Below are positions 51,535 through 52,762 of a DNA stretch of 52,762 nucleotides, in pieces. Source of the DNA: Clostridia bacterium (GTDB lineage: Bacteria; Bacillota; Clostridia; Oscillospirales; Acutalibacteraceae). The notes under the pieces were generated by a model that searched no databases, was not told the DNA's origin, and saw nothing but the letters and a program-made list of their open reading frames with translations. The DNA lies in assembly GCA_017625435.1 (NCBI GenBank), contig JAGAKX010000047.1, positions 1 through 52,762 of the forward strand, read 5' to 3'. A program made the position numbers and the translations under genes. Each line of letters opens with the position of its first letter. The stretch's first letter is position 1.

Positions 51535-51547
51535 CGGAGGAAATAAA

Positions 51548-52489
51548 ATGAAAATAAAAAAAGTCATTGCACTTTTGTGTGCTTTTATAATAGTGCTTGT
51601 GTCTCTGTCCTCCTGCGGATATGAAATAAGCATCCGGAAAAAGGGTGAAGGCGATGAGCTTACAACCACGATTGTCCTTGACCCCAATACCTCTCTGCCT
51701 CAGGGAGGCGGAAGCTATGTTCAGCTTCCCGAAATTACAACTCTTCCCCCTGCAGAGGAAAGTACAAATACAAGTGCAGGTATTCAGATTGACAATACCT
51801 TCAGACCTATGGCTATGTCCTCTCAGGATGTAATTACATTCTATAAGAGTGCTATGAATGACGTAAAGGTCCGTGCTCCCGGCTATACCCGTACTGAGTA
51901 TCAGGAAATTTCCGATGTTACGGCAGGGGACGGCAACGTTCAGCTTATAAACAGAATCCTCAATCTTGTAGGCACCGAGCTTCTCAAGGATTCCGGGGAT
52001 GAGCAGAAGACCATACAGATTATGGCACACGATGACATTGCCGTGCGTGAGACCTTCCCCCTTTACAATAAGGACGTAGGCTGTGAGCTCAATGATATGT
52101 CAATCATAAAGTCCGCAACCTGCTATACTGACGGGCTCAGCTACAAAATCATCATCACCTTTGACGATCAGCTGAATCCCGATCATCAGTACAGCTCCTT
52201 CGCACAGATAATGACACCGATAAACCGTGAGGCTCTCTCAGACCCCATTGAGGAATATCTTGTTGTTCTCGATTACAACAACTATAAGTTTGATATAAAT
52301 TACACAAACTGCGAAATCACCTGCATAATTGACAAAGCCTCCAACCGTATGACGTCTCTCAAGCAGAAGATGATTATGGATGTTGATATTGCCCTCAATC
52401 TTGACCTTATTCTTTTCCAGACAAAGAACGTAAAGGCAGAAGGACGAATCGTCAATTTCCTCGAATATTACAACTTTGATTGGTCATAA
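51548..52489 (+). CDS. Lipoprotein of unknown function, 313 aa
   Basis: The N-terminus MKIKKVIALL...LSSC is a lipoprotein signal with lipobox LSSC (lipidated Cys near residue 22), so the protein is anchored on the outer face. A Thr/Pro-rich linker (about 35-85) leads to a domain of about 220 aa with alternating strands (TCYTDGLSYKIIITFDDQ, VVLDYNNYKFDINYTNCEI), which might be a beta-rich binding fold. I do not recognise a family. CGGAGG precedes the ATG; own promoter and terminator. Confidence 0.75.
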   Translation: MKIKKVIALLCAFIIVLVSLSSCGYEISIRKKGEGDELTTTIVLDPNTSLPQGGGSYVQLPEITTLPPAEESTNTSAGIQIDNTFRPMAMSSQDVITFYKSAMNDVKVRAPGYTRTEYQEISDVTAGDGNVQLINRILNLVGTELLKDSGDEQKTIQIMAHDDIAVRETFPLYNKDVGCELNDMSIIKSATCYTDGLSYKIIITFDDQLNPDHQYSSFAQIMTPINREALSDPIEEYLVVLDYNNYKFDINYTNCEITCIIDKASNRMTSLKQKMIMDVDIALNLDLILFQTKNVKAEGRIVNFLEYYNFDWS

Positions 52490-52523
52490 AAAAGACTGCC
52501 GTATTGAACGGCAGTCTTTTTTT
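52489..52523 (+). terminator. Terminator of the lipoprotein gene
   Basis: A 12-bp stem AAAGACTGCCGT/ACGGCAGTCTTT (52491-52502 and 52508-52519, loop ATTGA) followed by T; the A-run on the left makes it usable in both directions. Confidence 0.85.
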
Positions 52524-52537
52524 GCAGTTATTTAACC

Positions 52538-52620
52538 GTAGGGGCGGGGTTGCCCCGCCCGTCACACAGAGAGTTGTAATTTTATAAAAGTAAAGATACA
52601 AAAGTAAAAATACGGGCGGG
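52538..52620. mobile_element. Type A MITE-like element cut by the insertion sequence
   Basis: A left type A end (52538-52561) and a core in the orientation of 24223-24322 run into CGGGCGGG (52612-52619), the first third of the right end; the sequence then changes to the IS left end. This suggests that the IS inserted into the right end. Confidence 0.65.
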
Positions 52621-52623
52621 AAA

Positions 52624-52719
52624 ACTGTGTAGTGTGATAACATAGTTTACAAAATGTCCGAGGACATAGTTTACACTTTTAAGTATAATAAAGGCAATCA
52701 CATCGAAAGGAAGATGGGT
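52624..52719 (+). mobile_element. Left end of an IS481-like insertion sequence (partial)
   Basis: Two exact copies of ACATAGTTTACA (52640-52651 and 52664-52675) flank an ATGTCC-GA-GGACAT hairpin (52654-52667). A TATAAT (52684-52689) and AAAGGAAG (52706-52713) precede the transposase start. The outer boundary near 52624 is inferred from the break in the type A element; the right end is outside the window. Confidence 0.6.
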
Positions 52720-52762
52720 ATGCCTTGGAAAGAAAAGAGTGTAGAACTTATGCGAGAAGAAT
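52720..52762 (+). CDS. IS481-family transposase, N-terminal fragment (runs off the window)
   Basis: The reading MPWKEKSVELMREE from ATG 52720 matches the usual N-terminus of IS481-family transposases (DDE, integrase-core type), which begin MPWKE and continue into a helix-turn-helix. Only 14 residues are visible, so the assignment rests on that short start plus the repeated end sequence upstream. An in-frame ATG at 52714 is possible but too near the ribosome binding site. Confidence 0.65.
   Translation, partial: MPWKEKSVELMREE

Overview
The window reads as the chromosome of a gut-type clostridium (Bacillota; an Oscillospirales-like relative is my guess, without any search). Reasons: a Firmicutes-order rimP-nusA-ylxR-ylxQ-infB operon, strong AGGAGG-type ribosome binding sites, several TTG and GTG starts, paired class B sortases, dockerin modules, a glgB-glgC-glgD-glgA glycogen operon and mid-range GC. 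No rRNA, tRNA or CRISPR array was recognised.

Layout. 1-950: a hairpin array, a minus-strand 152-residue protein of unknown function and the promoter of the translation operon. 970-9611: rimP, nusA, ylxR, ylxQ, infB, (863 bp of repeats), rbfA, nrnA, truB, ribF. 9612-10360: repeats and a short promoter-terminator unit. 10361-16508 (minus strand): metallophosphoesterase, CBS protein, uxaC, an RnfD-like flavoprotein and its flavin transferase ApbE. 16677-24038: a surface locus with two class B sortases around a charged protein, a membrane protein, a dockerin/SpoIID-like protein and folE. 24341-28180: rarA, a YfcC-type carrier, a ChbG-type deacetylase. 28512-34117: a TAXI-TRAP transporter with a divergent LysR regulator and a PHP phosphoesterase. 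34493-42739: a secreted phosphatase, the glycogen operon and a sugar isomerase-like protein. 43113-47432: an LTA synthase-like enzyme and two tandem dockerin proteins. 47828-49822 (minus): a YhhN-type membrane protein and a degenerate GDPD. 50044-52489: a radical SAM protein and a lipoprotein. The last bases are the left end of an IS481-like insertion sequence.

The most unusual content is the repeat landscape. About forty copies of a short palindromic GC-rich end sequence occur in two related forms: type A, 24 bp, and type B, 27 bp. In most spacers they sit as inverted pairs around AT-rich cores of about 50 bp (elements of about 97 bp) or about 100 bp (elements of about 152 bp), so they look like MITE-class elements. 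Both end lengths are multiples of three, and six copies lie in frame in the C-terminal tail of the RnfD-like protein, where they encode VGEGSPLP or VGDGVPDI. Two other repeat classes are present: arrays of mini-hairpins separated by a directional heptamer that inverts mid-array (33-197 and 47568-47769; a related layout is at the IS left end), and perfect tandem heptamers (GCAGARY and TTCGGAN).

Functional themes are translation and ribosome maturation, extracytosolic flavin redox chemistry, sortase and dockerin surface assembly, glycogen storage, uptake of an unknown organic acid by a TRAP system, and envelope lipid and polymer metabolism.
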